In this document: positions 20,991 through 32,510 of the stretch, in pieces
Layout of the letters: every line of letters begins with the position of its first letter
How positions within the stretch are numbered: position 1 is the stretch's first letter
NCBI GenBank assembly: GCA_963930655.1
Contig: OZ005604.1
Coordinates: forward strand, 10,054,001 to 10,118,000
Source: Myrica gale
Taxonomy: Eukaryota; Streptophyta; Magnoliopsida; Fagales; Myricaceae
Length of the DNA: 64,000 nucleotides
Direction: 5' to 3'
The notes under the pieces: model-generated
Seen by the model: the letters and a program-made list of their open reading frames with translations, nothing else
What the model was told of the DNA's origin: nothing
Database searches by the model: none
Program-made: the position numbers and the translations under genes

Positions 20991-21915
20991 TGTCACACAC
21001 CTTGTGCTTTCTCTCTCCATCTTCTTTTATTTAAAGCTCCTAGGGCACCAAGGGTCTTCTTGTAAACTTGAGTGTCGTTGGAGGTCATTTGAGACCATGT
21101 GGAGACTTTTTGAATGAGATGGCATCGCTCCAGGATATCTGCAAAATCGCGCAATGTGTCGAAACATTGGTGGTATGTGCTGACACATTAAAACTTGGCC
21201 TGAAAACATGCTCTCGGGTGTTAGTTTAATGTGTCGACACTTTAGAATGGCCTGGAAACCTACTCTCGGGTGTTAGTTCAATGTGTCGACACTTTGGTTC
21301 AATAGGTCGACACTTCCAACACAGTCTGAAAAATATGTTCTTTGACAGCCACAACTCCAATTCAACATATCTCAAAAACACCTAAAATATAAAATTGACC
21401 AATTAACTTGTGTAAACCTAGCCTAGCCTTCGTCAATCACACTAAAGCAGAGCACCCAACTATGGCAAGGCCCTCTTAAGGGTTAAGTTAGTCAATCTTG
21501 CCCGAGACGCGTTCGTTGACAAAACCGTCGTAGGAATAGAGACCTTTCAATAGAGCGGAGGCGAACTGATCAACGAGAAAGAGGCCCTACTCACTACAAA
21601 CGAATACACACAAGATCAAACTGCACTCATGCCTCTCCCGCATCAAGTTGACCGACCGCCCTACGTAGTGATTCTATTAATCATGTACGTAGGTAGGGCC
21701 TTCCATTCTAATTGGTATATCATGAAAAAATAAAGCCATTTGCACCAGGCAGCCTGCGCTTTCCCTTGACCAGATGTTCGCCTTTTTAAGTCCTGTAATG
21801 GTGTTCAAGAATTCTTAGAGATATTTTAGAATAGAGAAACCTTGATGCTTTAAAATATATTATTTTATGAAAAGAGATTTTCAATGTAGAATCTAAAAGT
21901 CTTAAACGAGTTTGA
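20991..21915 (-). mobile_element. SIRE-like copia 3' LTR, left part
   Basis: This is the distal piece of the LTR whose start lies at 57844, next to a typical SIRE polypurine tract. Insertion of Tekay LTR B split it, leaving near-matching flanks TTTGA (21911-21915) and TCTGA (57781-57785). The two parts total about 0.99 kb, normal for this clade. The end at 20991 (TGTCACACACC on the plus strand) is inferred from the TG...CA rule and the change to LINE sequence; GTTAA (20986-20990) would be the target duplication. An AATAAA-type signal on the minus strand lies near 21032. It carries a GTGTCGACAC module at 21155-21316. Confidence 0.65.
21155..21316 (-). repeat. GTGTCGACAC module inside the copia LTR
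   Basis: Two intact GTGTCGACAC palindromes (near 21231 and 21282) and three decayed relatives occur, each linked to TCGGGTGTTAGTT on the plus strand. The same linked order is seen in the Tekay type-X LTR D (36599-36650). So the similarity extends beyond the 10-bp palindrome to roughly 55-60 bp. Confidence 0.7.
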
Positions 21916-22841
21916 TGTCACGCCTCGAACGCTATCCCGTACAGACAGTGACAGCCGCGAGCAATCCCAAGGGAAAGCTCCAACGAACCTGATCATACTT
22001 AACAGCGGAAAAGAATCGATCGAGAGAGAGAGACCACCAAAATTCAATAATAACTTAACCTCATAAGAGTCATCAATTAAGCATAGTATCGTAGATTACA
22101 TTACATGAACAACACATATATATAGGTGACTGATCACATCGATCAAGTCACAACAACAAAACACATAAACGTCTTCTCTCTAAGTCAGATAGTCCTCCTG
22201 ACTTCCTTCGCCTGAGGCATCTGGAATGATACAGTTTTCAAAACGTGAGTCAAAAAGACTCAGTAAGGGAAAACTTAAACTTAAAAGCATGAACTTATAA
22301 CTTGAATGTGAATAACATGAGAGTTTGTAAATCTTGATGCACATGCATGTCTCATGGTTATGCATATGCTCTTGATCGTAAAACATGTTATTGTTCTTGA
22401 AATTGGCTCATGGCCCTTGAAAAATAATTCCTTCTTGACTTGTGGGCTACTTACGCTCCATTTAACCCTTGAAGTCAGGGTTGTGCGTTCCCATCGGAAC
22501 CGTCTCCCTTACCCTTGGGGACATTTCATTTGGTCGAGCTAGTCCTTGAAGTAGCCCCAGGCCTGATGGCTAGACACGACCCTTGGAGGTCCACACCTTC
22601 TCACATTTGTCCTTCAGTGTGGTTGCACTTACCTCTTAGGATTCACCCAACCTTCTCGCATTTGTCCTTCGGTATGGGAGTTCATCTTGATGGTACGGTA
22701 CCGACCAGAACCCTTAACTTGACATGACTTATCATGTCATGCTTGCTTGAAATGTCATGTTTGTTCATGAAACTAGGCAGCGTATCATTCCAGTTTTGCA
22801 AAATGTAGTTTACTTATACACTTACAATCTACTTACCTTGG
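21916..22841 (-). mobile_element. Tekay LTR B, first part
   Basis: It begins TGTCACGCCTCGAACG right after TTTGA and runs to ACTTACCTTGG, where a second LTR start (B2) follows. It holds the terminal region, the GAGTC/GACTC hairpin (near 22245), HP3-HP1 (about 22470-22530) and a partly decayed hairpin series in which u2 (CCACAC/GTGTGG) is intact and u1 is degraded. The rest of B is taken to be 55541-57780. Confidence 0.75.
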
Positions 22842-25026
22842 TGTCACGCCCCGAACGCAGTTTCGCCAAGACCGTGACAGCCGCGAGCAATCCCGAGGGA
22901 AAGCCCCAACGAGCTTCCTTAAACTTACAGCGGAAAAACATAGGACCGAGAGAGAGAGAGAGACGGGCCATACTCATAACATCGTAAAGGTCCTCATAGT
23001 ATCTCATATTACTCATATTACACCTTACATGAATAACACTTAGTCAAGTGGCGGATCTCTTCGATCAAGTCATATCAACAAAACATGAACAAATCTTTTT
23101 CCCTTTAAGTCAGGTAGTCCTCCTGACTTTCTTCTCCTGAGGCATCTGGAATGACACGATTTTAAAAACGTGAGTAAAAAAAACTCAGTAAGGGAAAAAC
23201 ATAAACTTAAAACATGCTCTTGACTTATGCTTGCTTAATCATGAAAGAAAGAACTTGATAAGTGATGCACATGCATGTCATGGATATGCATATGCTTTTG
23301 CTTAAATTCGGCCCCAGGCCCTTGAAAATCTTTCTTTCGTACTTGCTTGTAAAATTGGCCCTTGGCCCTTGAAAATTACTTATTCATACTTGTGCCACTC
23401 TTGGCCTTTTCATAACCATTTCATATCTTTTACTTGTCGACTCGCTCCATTTAACCCCTGAAGTCAGGGTTGTGCGTTCCCTTTGGAACCGTCCCCGAAT
23501 TCCCTTAGGGACCTTACATATGGTCAGCTAGCGCACCTTCTCGCATTCGTCCTTCAGTGGCTAGACTTCAACCTTGGAGGCCCACACCTTCTCAATGTCC
23601 TTCAGTGTGGTTGCACAGCCTCGTGGATTCACCCATCCTTCTCGCATTCGTCCTTCGGTATGGGAGTCCATCTTGATGGTACGGTACCGACCAGTGCCCC
23701 TTAACTTAACTTATCGTTTCATAAAACTTTTCATTGTCTTTCCATAAAATCATTGCATAAACATTCTTCTTGAAAAATTCATGCAATGCACATGTCGTGT
23801 CATGCTCGATTAAACTCTCATGCTTGTTCATGAAATGATGCAGTGTGTCATTCCAGTTTTGAAAAAGGAACACTTACTGTCCACTTACAGTATCCACTTA
23901 CCTTGCTTCTGTCACGCCCCGAACGCTAGCCCGAAGGGGGTTAATGACAGCCGCGAACATTCACTCAATGAATGTTCCAGCGTTTTCTCTTAATCTTGCA
24001 GCGGATAATTTTTTTTTTATTACACAAAAACACCTACAATTGAGAGAGATGGGCCACAGAGATTTACATAAACTTCAACTTACACAATTGACTACAACGG
24101 CAATAGTGAAAGCATCCAAATTTACATGTCATGTCTGCATGGCTGAAGTACAAGTCCTAAGGGATTCCAACAAAACCTTTATATGGACCTACTCATAACA
24201 TATATGTAATACATCTTGAATCCTTATACACATAACATAGACATTCACAGGATGCCTGATAAGCGTTCTTAGTACTTCCTATGAACTCTTCAACTTCTGT
24301 TTCTGATAACCACGACTAAGATACTAGACATCAAAAACCTTGAACTGTACTAGTCCGAGTAACCCATGACCACCACACAATGGAGGCTCATGTCGACTCT
24401 TCAAAATTTCGTCTAACCTTTTATGAAACAACAAAGAGAGATGAGGACGTTCCCATCGGTCCCTCTTCTAGATTTTCCCACCTGAATTGTTATCTGGAAC
24501 GATACAATTTAAAACATCTGTGAGTCGAAAGACTCAGTAAGGAATTATAATTAAAACATGAGCTTGAAATCATGGTTTGAAAATATGAACTTGAAATCGT
24601 GAGTTTGAAACCATGAACTTATTCTTTGAACTCATAATCTTGAACTTGAAATCATACACTTGCTTTTAAACTTGAAATCATCATGAACTCGATATCATAA
24701 TGAACTTAAAATCATAAGCATGCACTTGACTTAAAATCATAAGCATGCACTTAAACTTGAAATAATTACAAACTTGAACATAATGTAATTCAAGTACAAC
24801 TTGAAATATCATGAGCTTTAACTTGAAATAATCATAAACTTGAACTTTAACTATCATGTATACGTATGTAATTCATGCATGATCATGAATCGTGATGCAC
24901 GTGTATGCCTCATGATTGCATATGCACATGCACTTGCTCTTGAAAACATCTCTTATACTTATAAAGCTCTTTCTTTTGGAAAATCTTTTCCATTCTTATC
25001 CTATGGGCTACTTGAGCTCCATTTAC

Positions 25027-25288
25027 CCCTGGCATCAGGGTTGTGCGTTCCCGTTGGAACTGTCCCCTATTTCCCTTGGGGACCTTACATATGGTCAAGC
25101 TAGCACACCTTCTCGCATTCGTCCTTCAGTGGCTAGACATGACCCTTGGAGGTTCACACCTTCTTGCAAGCATCCTTCAGTGTGATTGCATATACCTCCT
25201 GGACTACCCATCCTTCTTGCAAGCATCCTTCGGTATGGGTGTCCTAGGTGACATCCACCCTTCTCGTAAACGTCCTTCGGTATGGATG
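25027..25288 (-). other. Structured RNA cassette in LTR C
   Basis: Plus-strand positions: HP3 25027-25040, HP2 25047-25060 (loop CGTT), HP1 25062-25083, u1 25100-25136 (CTAGC/GCTAG), u2 25154-25185 (TCACAC/GTGTGA), u3 25206-25240 (ACCCAT/ATGGGT), u4 25252-25288 (CATCCA/TGGATG). In sense RNA the order is u4 to HP3. Stems are intact, while loops differ from other copies. Confidence 0.65.
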
Positions 25289-27563
25289 CACCTTCTTGAC
25301 TTGGTATGGTACCGACCGACTTGGGTTCGTTAATTAACTTGTCATAAAACTTAACATAAAGTAGCATAAAAATGGTACTTTCATTTGCATAAAATGTCTC
25401 CTTCTTTCTTATGAGACAAATAAATGCAAATGCAAATGCAATTGCTCAAGACGTGCTCATGTCATGCTTGGTAATCAACTTATCATAAAATGCTTTTAAT
25501 GCTCTTGACAGTTCGTGCTTAATGACAAATATCTCATAAACCTTTCATGTTTTCATTTGCACAAAAACTTCTTTCATGCTTTCATACAAATACGTATACG
25601 ATGTCATGCTTGTTGAGAAATAACTTGTCATGCGTGGTTATAAACATGTTATGCTTATTCATAAAAACATGCTGTGTATCATTCCAGTTTTGTAAAGCGT
25701 AAGTTGCTACTTACTATTTTCACTTACAAACGTAAGCTCCTCTTACCTTCGCTTTCTTGAGTGTTGAACGTCACGTTACCTACAATGGATCATACTAGTG
25801 TTATTCAAAGGCTCACTAGACGTATAGAGTAATCAATCAATTACTCACACTTCATCAAACAAAATCGTCCGTATTCTTGACTCCTCCTCGTTGGTCATCT
25901 TACAACACAAGGTATTTTCTTAAGGATGCCGAAGCCATCAGAATTGAGTTCTAACTGACCTTGACACTAATTTTCATAGCATATCAAAATTCTAACTAAT
26001 TTGGAGTCCGTTTGCCACTTGAAACCTTTACCCGAAAATACAGCTGCTAAGAACGTCCAAGCGGGCAGCCCTGACGTCTCCAACTTAAAAATTCATAACA
26101 TCAAAACCATACCTCCAAATTACATGAAATTTGTCTTGAAATATTCATCTTTCATAGGTCTAAATTGGGGGTAAAATTTACCACAGCAGAATGTGCTATA
26201 CATTTTCATAAACACTTCATATTAGACAATAATCTTACAACAACACTCTTGCTGATTCCAGCTTGGCCCTCCATTTTCAAAATACTACCACTCATCCATC
26301 ATATCTCTAACTCACACGAAATTTACCTTAAAACGTCCCTCTTTCTTAAACTTACAATTCAAGATCAACCTCGTAAAATTTGGACTTAAACTAATCCCTC
26401 TAAAGGGTGCTCGAAATGAGCTGACATTCCGGACGTGCAAGGCTGCTGGCAGCTTGACGTCCGGGCCTCGAACAACGCATATCTCATTCGATAATTATCG
26501 GAATCTTCCAAGGTATGACTTAAAATCTTCCTACTTCCTAGGCCTACAATCTGGGATCCACTTAAGTTCATGGGATAAATCATAATGCATCAGAACACAC
26601 TCTCAATTCGTGAAATCTGCATAGGCAAATTCCAGCAACGACAGAAATCTTTTTAACGTTCCAAACTTCCAACAACCAAAACTCTAATCTCTTCATGACA
26701 CAACCAACATCCAAGGCTAATTTAGCATCTCATAACAGCAACCATCATCTCGCGTTCCTTAACAAAACTATGATTCCATCTTCATCAAGCTATACTATTG
26801 CATTTGCCCATTTCTTTTGGGCTTTTTATCAAACACGTAGGGTGTATCATTTGTTCTCTTGAACATCTTTCAGATCTGACCATGTGTCAAACACTTAGGG
26901 CTTGGTGGTTATCAACAAGACTCATATACATACAACCTAATACATCAACCAATAGATTAGGCCATACATACTCAAAATAGATCTCAGCCCTCTTTTAGGC
27001 TTTTCATCAAACACCTTGGGTGCAGCAAGCAATCTCTCTCTCTCTTGAACATATTTTCTTTTTCAGATCTGACCATAACTCTCCATGGTTCCACATACAA
27101 CCCATACTACTCTTTAAAGCTCACTATTCTTTAAAGCTTACTAGATCTACATTTTCTTCAAATAACACATATGAACACAACACATACAAGGAGAAAACCA
27201 AACAAACTTCACCACCAACAACCATTAAAGGAAAGAAGAGAAAATGAGAGAAATGAGTGATGGCTTGGTCGGCCAAGAAGGGCTGAAATCCCTCACCTTC
27301 TTCTCTCTCTTTCTTTCTCTTCTTCCTTTTCCTTCTTCTTTTCTTCTTCTTCTCCTTCTTCTTTCTTTCTCCTTCTTCTTCTTCTTCTTCTTCTTCTTGT
27401 TCGGGTGAGCTAGGGCAAAATGATTTGTGGGAAAGGGGGGGTTTCCTTATACGTAAAGGGCTTGGGGAAAAGACAAGGCTGCCCTCCCTTATTTCCCCCC
27501 CTTTTCACATGAATTCCACCTCAACCATTTTCACATCCGATAAAAATTCGGAATGTAGTTAGA

Positions 27564-27929
27564 TGTGTCGACACCATCACTCAAGGTGTCGACACTTTCA
27601 ACACTTTTAGTTAGATGTGTCGACACCCTCACTCAAGGTGTCGACACTTCCAACACTTAGTCAAAGTTCGAAAAATGCAAACTCTCGGGTTTTAGTTAGA
27701 TGTGTCGACACCATCACTCAAGGTGTCGACACTTCCATCACTTGGTCAAAATTCACGGGAGTTCTGGAAAAAGGCGAACTCTCGGGTTTCAGTTGGATGT
27801 GTCGACACCATCGCTCAAGGTGTCGACACTTCCAACACTTAGTCAAAATTCACTGAGTTCCGGAAAAATGTAAACTTTCAGGTTGTAGTCTAATGTGTCG
27901 ACACCATCACTCAAGGTGTCGACACTTAC
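27564..27929 (-). repeat. GTGTCGACAC palindrome array in LTR C
   Basis: Five palindrome pairs, each with the spacer ATCACTCAAG or close to it, lie upstream (in sense) of the TATA-like box. The organisation matches 797-1257, with fewer and more regular units. Confidence 0.8.
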
Positions 27930-30900
27930 AACAAAAATCACTAATTTAATCATACATACATTTGCAATAATACCTACTTAAGAGGTCATAAGCAATAACT
28001 TGACAGACCTAAAATCGGGGTCTCACAGCTTCTCCTGATACTCGGTGGTAATTCGCCTACAAGCGAATCAAATTCGTTACATAAATGCTTAGCTAATAAC
28101 TTTCAAGTTGACATACAAAAGTACTCGTAACCGTTTCCGGTTTCCGAGAATACATATCTTGAAAATATGATTTCACTTGTAAAAGATTTCTTTAAATTCG
28201 GCTTGAATAAAACAATTTGAAAAACAAGTAAACATGTACATCAAACAACTTCAACTGGATCGTTGTTTTCGCCTACTTCGTGTCCAACTCGTATCCGACT
28301 TGTTCAATTAATTCTTTTTGTCACTAATATTGATTTCCAAAGCCTATCATGAAATCAGCAACAACATTTCGTCTTAGAAATTCTATATCAAATCAGCAAC
28401 TTATCTTCATCTAGCTTTTATTCCTTTGTTCCACACTTTTCATCGTATTATACATGGACCAATAGTTATCATCCTCCACCAAATTAACCTCAATAGATGT
28501 GTTATATGGACACTACCGAGATCTATATGATTTAACCTAAGTTCATGCTCCTTTGAGTTCTCATAGCACCAATGTACCAACTACTTACTTGCCTTGATTC
28601 CTTATTTTCTTATGGCCAACCCCTGGCCTTTTTACCCTTACTTTCGCTCTTAAGCTTACTGACCTGAACCAAAAGATATCTTAGATTAAAAATCCTCAAG
28701 TTTCATGCAAGGATTCATATAGGTCACTTAGAGACAACAACATGAAATCAATTCCCACTTAACCCGAGTGTGTAAATAGTCTATGCCCGGCAAATATAAT
28801 CGATTTACTTAGGTGACTAATTTGCTGATCTATCAATTTCAATCCTTCTTGACAATCAACTCATAATGTCACACATATAACACCTTCTTCTTGACATGGA
28901 CAGCAACATCATTCGGCTCCCAAGTTCCGTTTCCTCAAATTTTACAACACGTTCTTACCTATTCATGTTCAATTTAACTTAATCATATTCAAATAACACT
29001 GCTCATATTTAAATCACATTAACCCCTAGGTTTAGGCCACTGACCGAAGTTCTAATATATCTCAAATCTTACATTTTCACTTTCATTCCCAAGCTTGAGC
29101 ACAACAAGCTTACAGCACCTAAAGCCAAGGATTTATACCTTACACTTCACATGCACTTAGTTTATTTCTACTCTCACAAGCTGACCCTAATCATAATTAA
29201 ACCTTGGCTTTGACATTTGATCTCCATGCAACCTGAGACATTATTCTTTGATTAGGCTTTACATTTTTCTCCTCATATGATCAAGGCTCTCTAATCCTTA
29301 GCTTTGATATTTATATCATTACAATTACGTTTCACTTTGCCCTACATAGGATTTGACCAACGTTAAATCATTCTAATTGAATCCTTGATCCATGCTTAAC
29401 ATTATAAGGCCTTGATAATCATTTTAACCCGAGCCCTTTAAGCCTTATTACCTTTGTTTTTCTTACATGTATGATGTCTTTTACAATCGAACTTGGGCTC
29501 TCAACCTCTAATTCATTCGGTCATTTCCCAACCGTACTTCTACATGACATACAAGTGTATTTCCATTTAGCATTTACTTGCCATTAGGTTTCCTTTCTCT
29601 TACCTATTCGGCCATGACCTAAATTTCAATTATGTATCACATGCGATTGCATCACTTATTTACTAATCAATTGGTCATTAGGGTTTCTTCACTAAATCAC
29701 TCGGCCATGCTTCAATTTCAAACATTTATTGTACAAAACTTCATCTCCAATTGTGACCCCATCCTCCATTATCAGATTCACAACCTAGATTCTATAATTC
29801 ATGGCACAAACATAAGGTTTCATGCAATACCTTATTCGACCAACACCAACATGTTAACATTAACATGCATTTTCATTCTCTTATCACATGCATTCTTTTC
29901 TCTTCAAGCTTAGTCAAACCCATGACTTATATGCACAATCAACCTAACAAATCAGCCTACAAGATCCATACTTTAATCATTCCCAAGATATTTTACACAT
30001 AGCATGCATTTCGGCCTAACATTGTATAACTACATCCGAAACTCCTCTTACATGCATTATCCATTTCCAACAACCAATTCATGTTCTTATGCATACAAGT
30101 TCAGATCCAACATCACATTACAACCTAAGAGTGTTCTAAAACTCAAGAGTTGCAAGAACAAGGCATTCGGCCAACATCCATTTATATCACAATTTTCCAT
30201 TTAAATCCATGTATATTTAATCCATTCACTCCATATATACAACAACCATAACTAGATCTAACACTTAGAAACCTAAACAACAATAGATCTAAGGAAAAAA
30301 AATCCAACTTACAACCGGCCAAGCATACTTTCATGAAAATCTATTCTTAACATTTTCCAACTCACATGCATACATATCAAATCTTCATCTTCAATATAAA
30401 TCTCTTCCTTCAGCAACCAATTTCCCAACCTAGGATTTATAAATCATGAAATAACTTCAAGATCTAGCAAAACGAGACATTCGGCCAACACCATTATTCC
30501 TAGAACACCTAGACTTTTCTTATTTCTTTGATTGCTTGCCAACCTCCTTATTTCAAACCAAACTTACAAGTATTCTCCATTAACAACTTAGGATATATCC
30601 ACATACATTCTCACTCTTAGATCCAACACAAAACACAAACAACAGATCACATGATGGGGGTATAAGATTCGGCCAAACTAAGGAGAAAAGTGGACATGCA
30701 AGGTTCGGCCAAGGAGAAATTTCAAGGGGATAAGCTTACCTTGCTACCTTAGGTTCTTTTTCTCTCCTCTTCTCCTATTCCCTTTTCTTCTTTCTCTTGC
30801 AAGACCTCCTCTTCCTCTTCTCCTTCTTCATTCTTTCTTATCCTTTCGGTTTCACCCTTTTCTCCCCTTGGTTCTCTCTTTCTTGGTTTTCTCTTCTCTC

Positions 30901-32479
30901 TATCTTGTGATATACGACCAAATGAGGTAAATGAGATTGAGGGTGAAAGGTTGAGGTGTGAAGGACCTAAGGGAGGCTGAACTTAGCCTCATTTTCGGCC
31001 AAGGGGGAGATTCCCCCTTGGTAGCATAAAAAGCAACCATCCAATCATGTCCCCTTACCTTCTCTTTTTGAAATTTATGTGAAAGACATCTTAGTTTGAT
31101 TCTTACTTAATTCACTTATGTGTTTGGTTCCAACTAAACTAACTTAGTTACTCTAAGGGTACTTAGTTGGTCTAATGTAGTTGTAAGGTAACTAGCCCAA
31201 TAAAATAGGGTTTAGTTACTCTAAGGGTACTTAGTTGCTCTAAACCCAACCAACCTTAATGACCATCAAATTCACCAATTAACCTTCTACACTTGCTGAT
31301 TTACTCCTCTTGTCACGCCCCGAACGACATCCCGCAGGGACCGTGACAGCTGCGAGCTATCCCCCGGATGGCTCCAGCGTTCTTACTTATATTTTTACTT
31401 GATTACGGCGGAAACGTACAGGATCGCGAGGGATTCGAGCTAAACTTACATAATTAGGGTTCTCATTAAGGTTTCATACAAGACATAAATAACATGTAAA
31501 AAGCCTACTAGTGACGATCAAGCCACTATCAACAAAAGTATGAAACATAAATTCTTGAACTTCTAGGTCAGGTAGTCCTCCTGACTCTCTTCACCTGAGG
31601 CATCTGGAATGACACAATTTTAAAAACATGAGTAAAAAAAACTCAGTAAGGGAAAGACATAAACTTAAAACATGCTCTTGACTTATGCCCACTTAATCAT
31701 GAAAGAAAGAAACTTGATAAGTGATGCACATACATGTCATGAATTATGCATATGCTCTTGCTTAGTTTTGGCCCCTGGCTCTTTGAAAATCTTTCTTTCA
31801 AACTTGCTTGTAAAACTGGCCCTTGGCCCTTGAAACCACTTATTCGTACTTGTGCCTCTCTTGGCCTTTATTTCATATCTTTTATTTGTGGGGTCGCTCC
31901 ATTTAACCCCTGAAGTCAGGGTTGTGCGTTCCCTTCGGAACCGTCCCCGAATTCCCTTGGAGACCTTACATACGGTCAGCTAGCGCACCTTCTCATTTGT
32001 CCTTCAGTGGCTAGACATGACCCTTGGAGGCACCACACCTTCTCAATGTCCTTCAGCGTGGTTTGCACAGCCTTGTGGATTCACCCATCCTTCTCACATT
32101 TGTCCTTCGGTATGGGAATCCACCTTGATGGTACGGTACCGACCAGTGCCCCTTAACTTAACTTATCGTTTCATAAAACTTCTCATAGTCTTTTCATAAA
32201 AATCATTGCATAAACTTCTTCTTGAAAAATTCATGCAATGCACATGTCATGTCATGCTTGCTTAAAATTCATGCTTGTTCATGAAACGATGCAGTGTCAT
32301 TCCAGTTTTGAAAAAGAACACTTACTGTCCACTTACAGTATCCACTTACAATTGGTCTTCTTTGGTCGTGTATAGAGACACGTGGATCGCCTACAAGCGA
32401 TATAATATTCCTTTAGACTTTTAAGAATAATATGAAATCATTAAATATTTGCATTTTTGAAATCGGTCATCAACCAAAG

Positions 32480-32510
<31 letters not shown>

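Larger units (their letters stand above)
23910..28027 (-). mobile_element. Solo Tekay LTR C, type X, 4118 bp
   Basis: It runs from TGTCACGCCCCGAACGCTAG to CGGGGTCTCACA with the perfect duplication GCTTC on both sides (23905-23909, 28028-28032). It is longer than the other X copies because of a longer AT-rich segment at about 25900-27200. It keeps the palindrome array (27564-27929), the TATA-like box (27447-27451, minus strand), a CTT-rich tract (GA-rich in sense, 27300-27400), the hairpin cassette and a perfect 9-bp terminal hairpin GAACATTCA/TGAATGTTC. Confidence 0.95.
22842..31310 (-). mobile_element. Tekay LTR B2, end missing, carries solo LTR C
   Basis: It starts TGTCACGCCCCGAACGCAG at 22842. 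Removing C leaves about 4.35 kb with the hairpin cassette (about 23455-23670), an AT-rich middle with TTCGGCC motifs, and at 31090-31310 the TTAGTTACTCTAAGGG repeats that lie about 0.7 kb from the terminus in LTR I. The expected CTCACA terminus is absent: at 31311 the full-length element begins, and behind it (55541) an earlier part of an LTR resumes. CTTGG before B2 has no matching copy. I infer nested insertion in B followed by deletion. Confidence 0.6.

Noticed and set aside
20991-21915. Reading this segment as a decayed Tekay LTR because of its GTGTCGACAC boxes
   Set aside because: Apart from the shared module it does not resemble Tekay LTRs, and its right-hand continuation at 57781-57844 adjoins a SIRE-type polypurine tract.
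26165-27247. Possible coding sequence in the longer middle of LTR C
   Set aside because: Only short frames, no domain, and the related stretch in H (50800-51900) carries different stops and indels.
22837-28032. B2 and C as the two LTRs of one element
   Set aside because: C has its own GCTTC duplication, belongs to the other LTR type, and there is no internal region between them.
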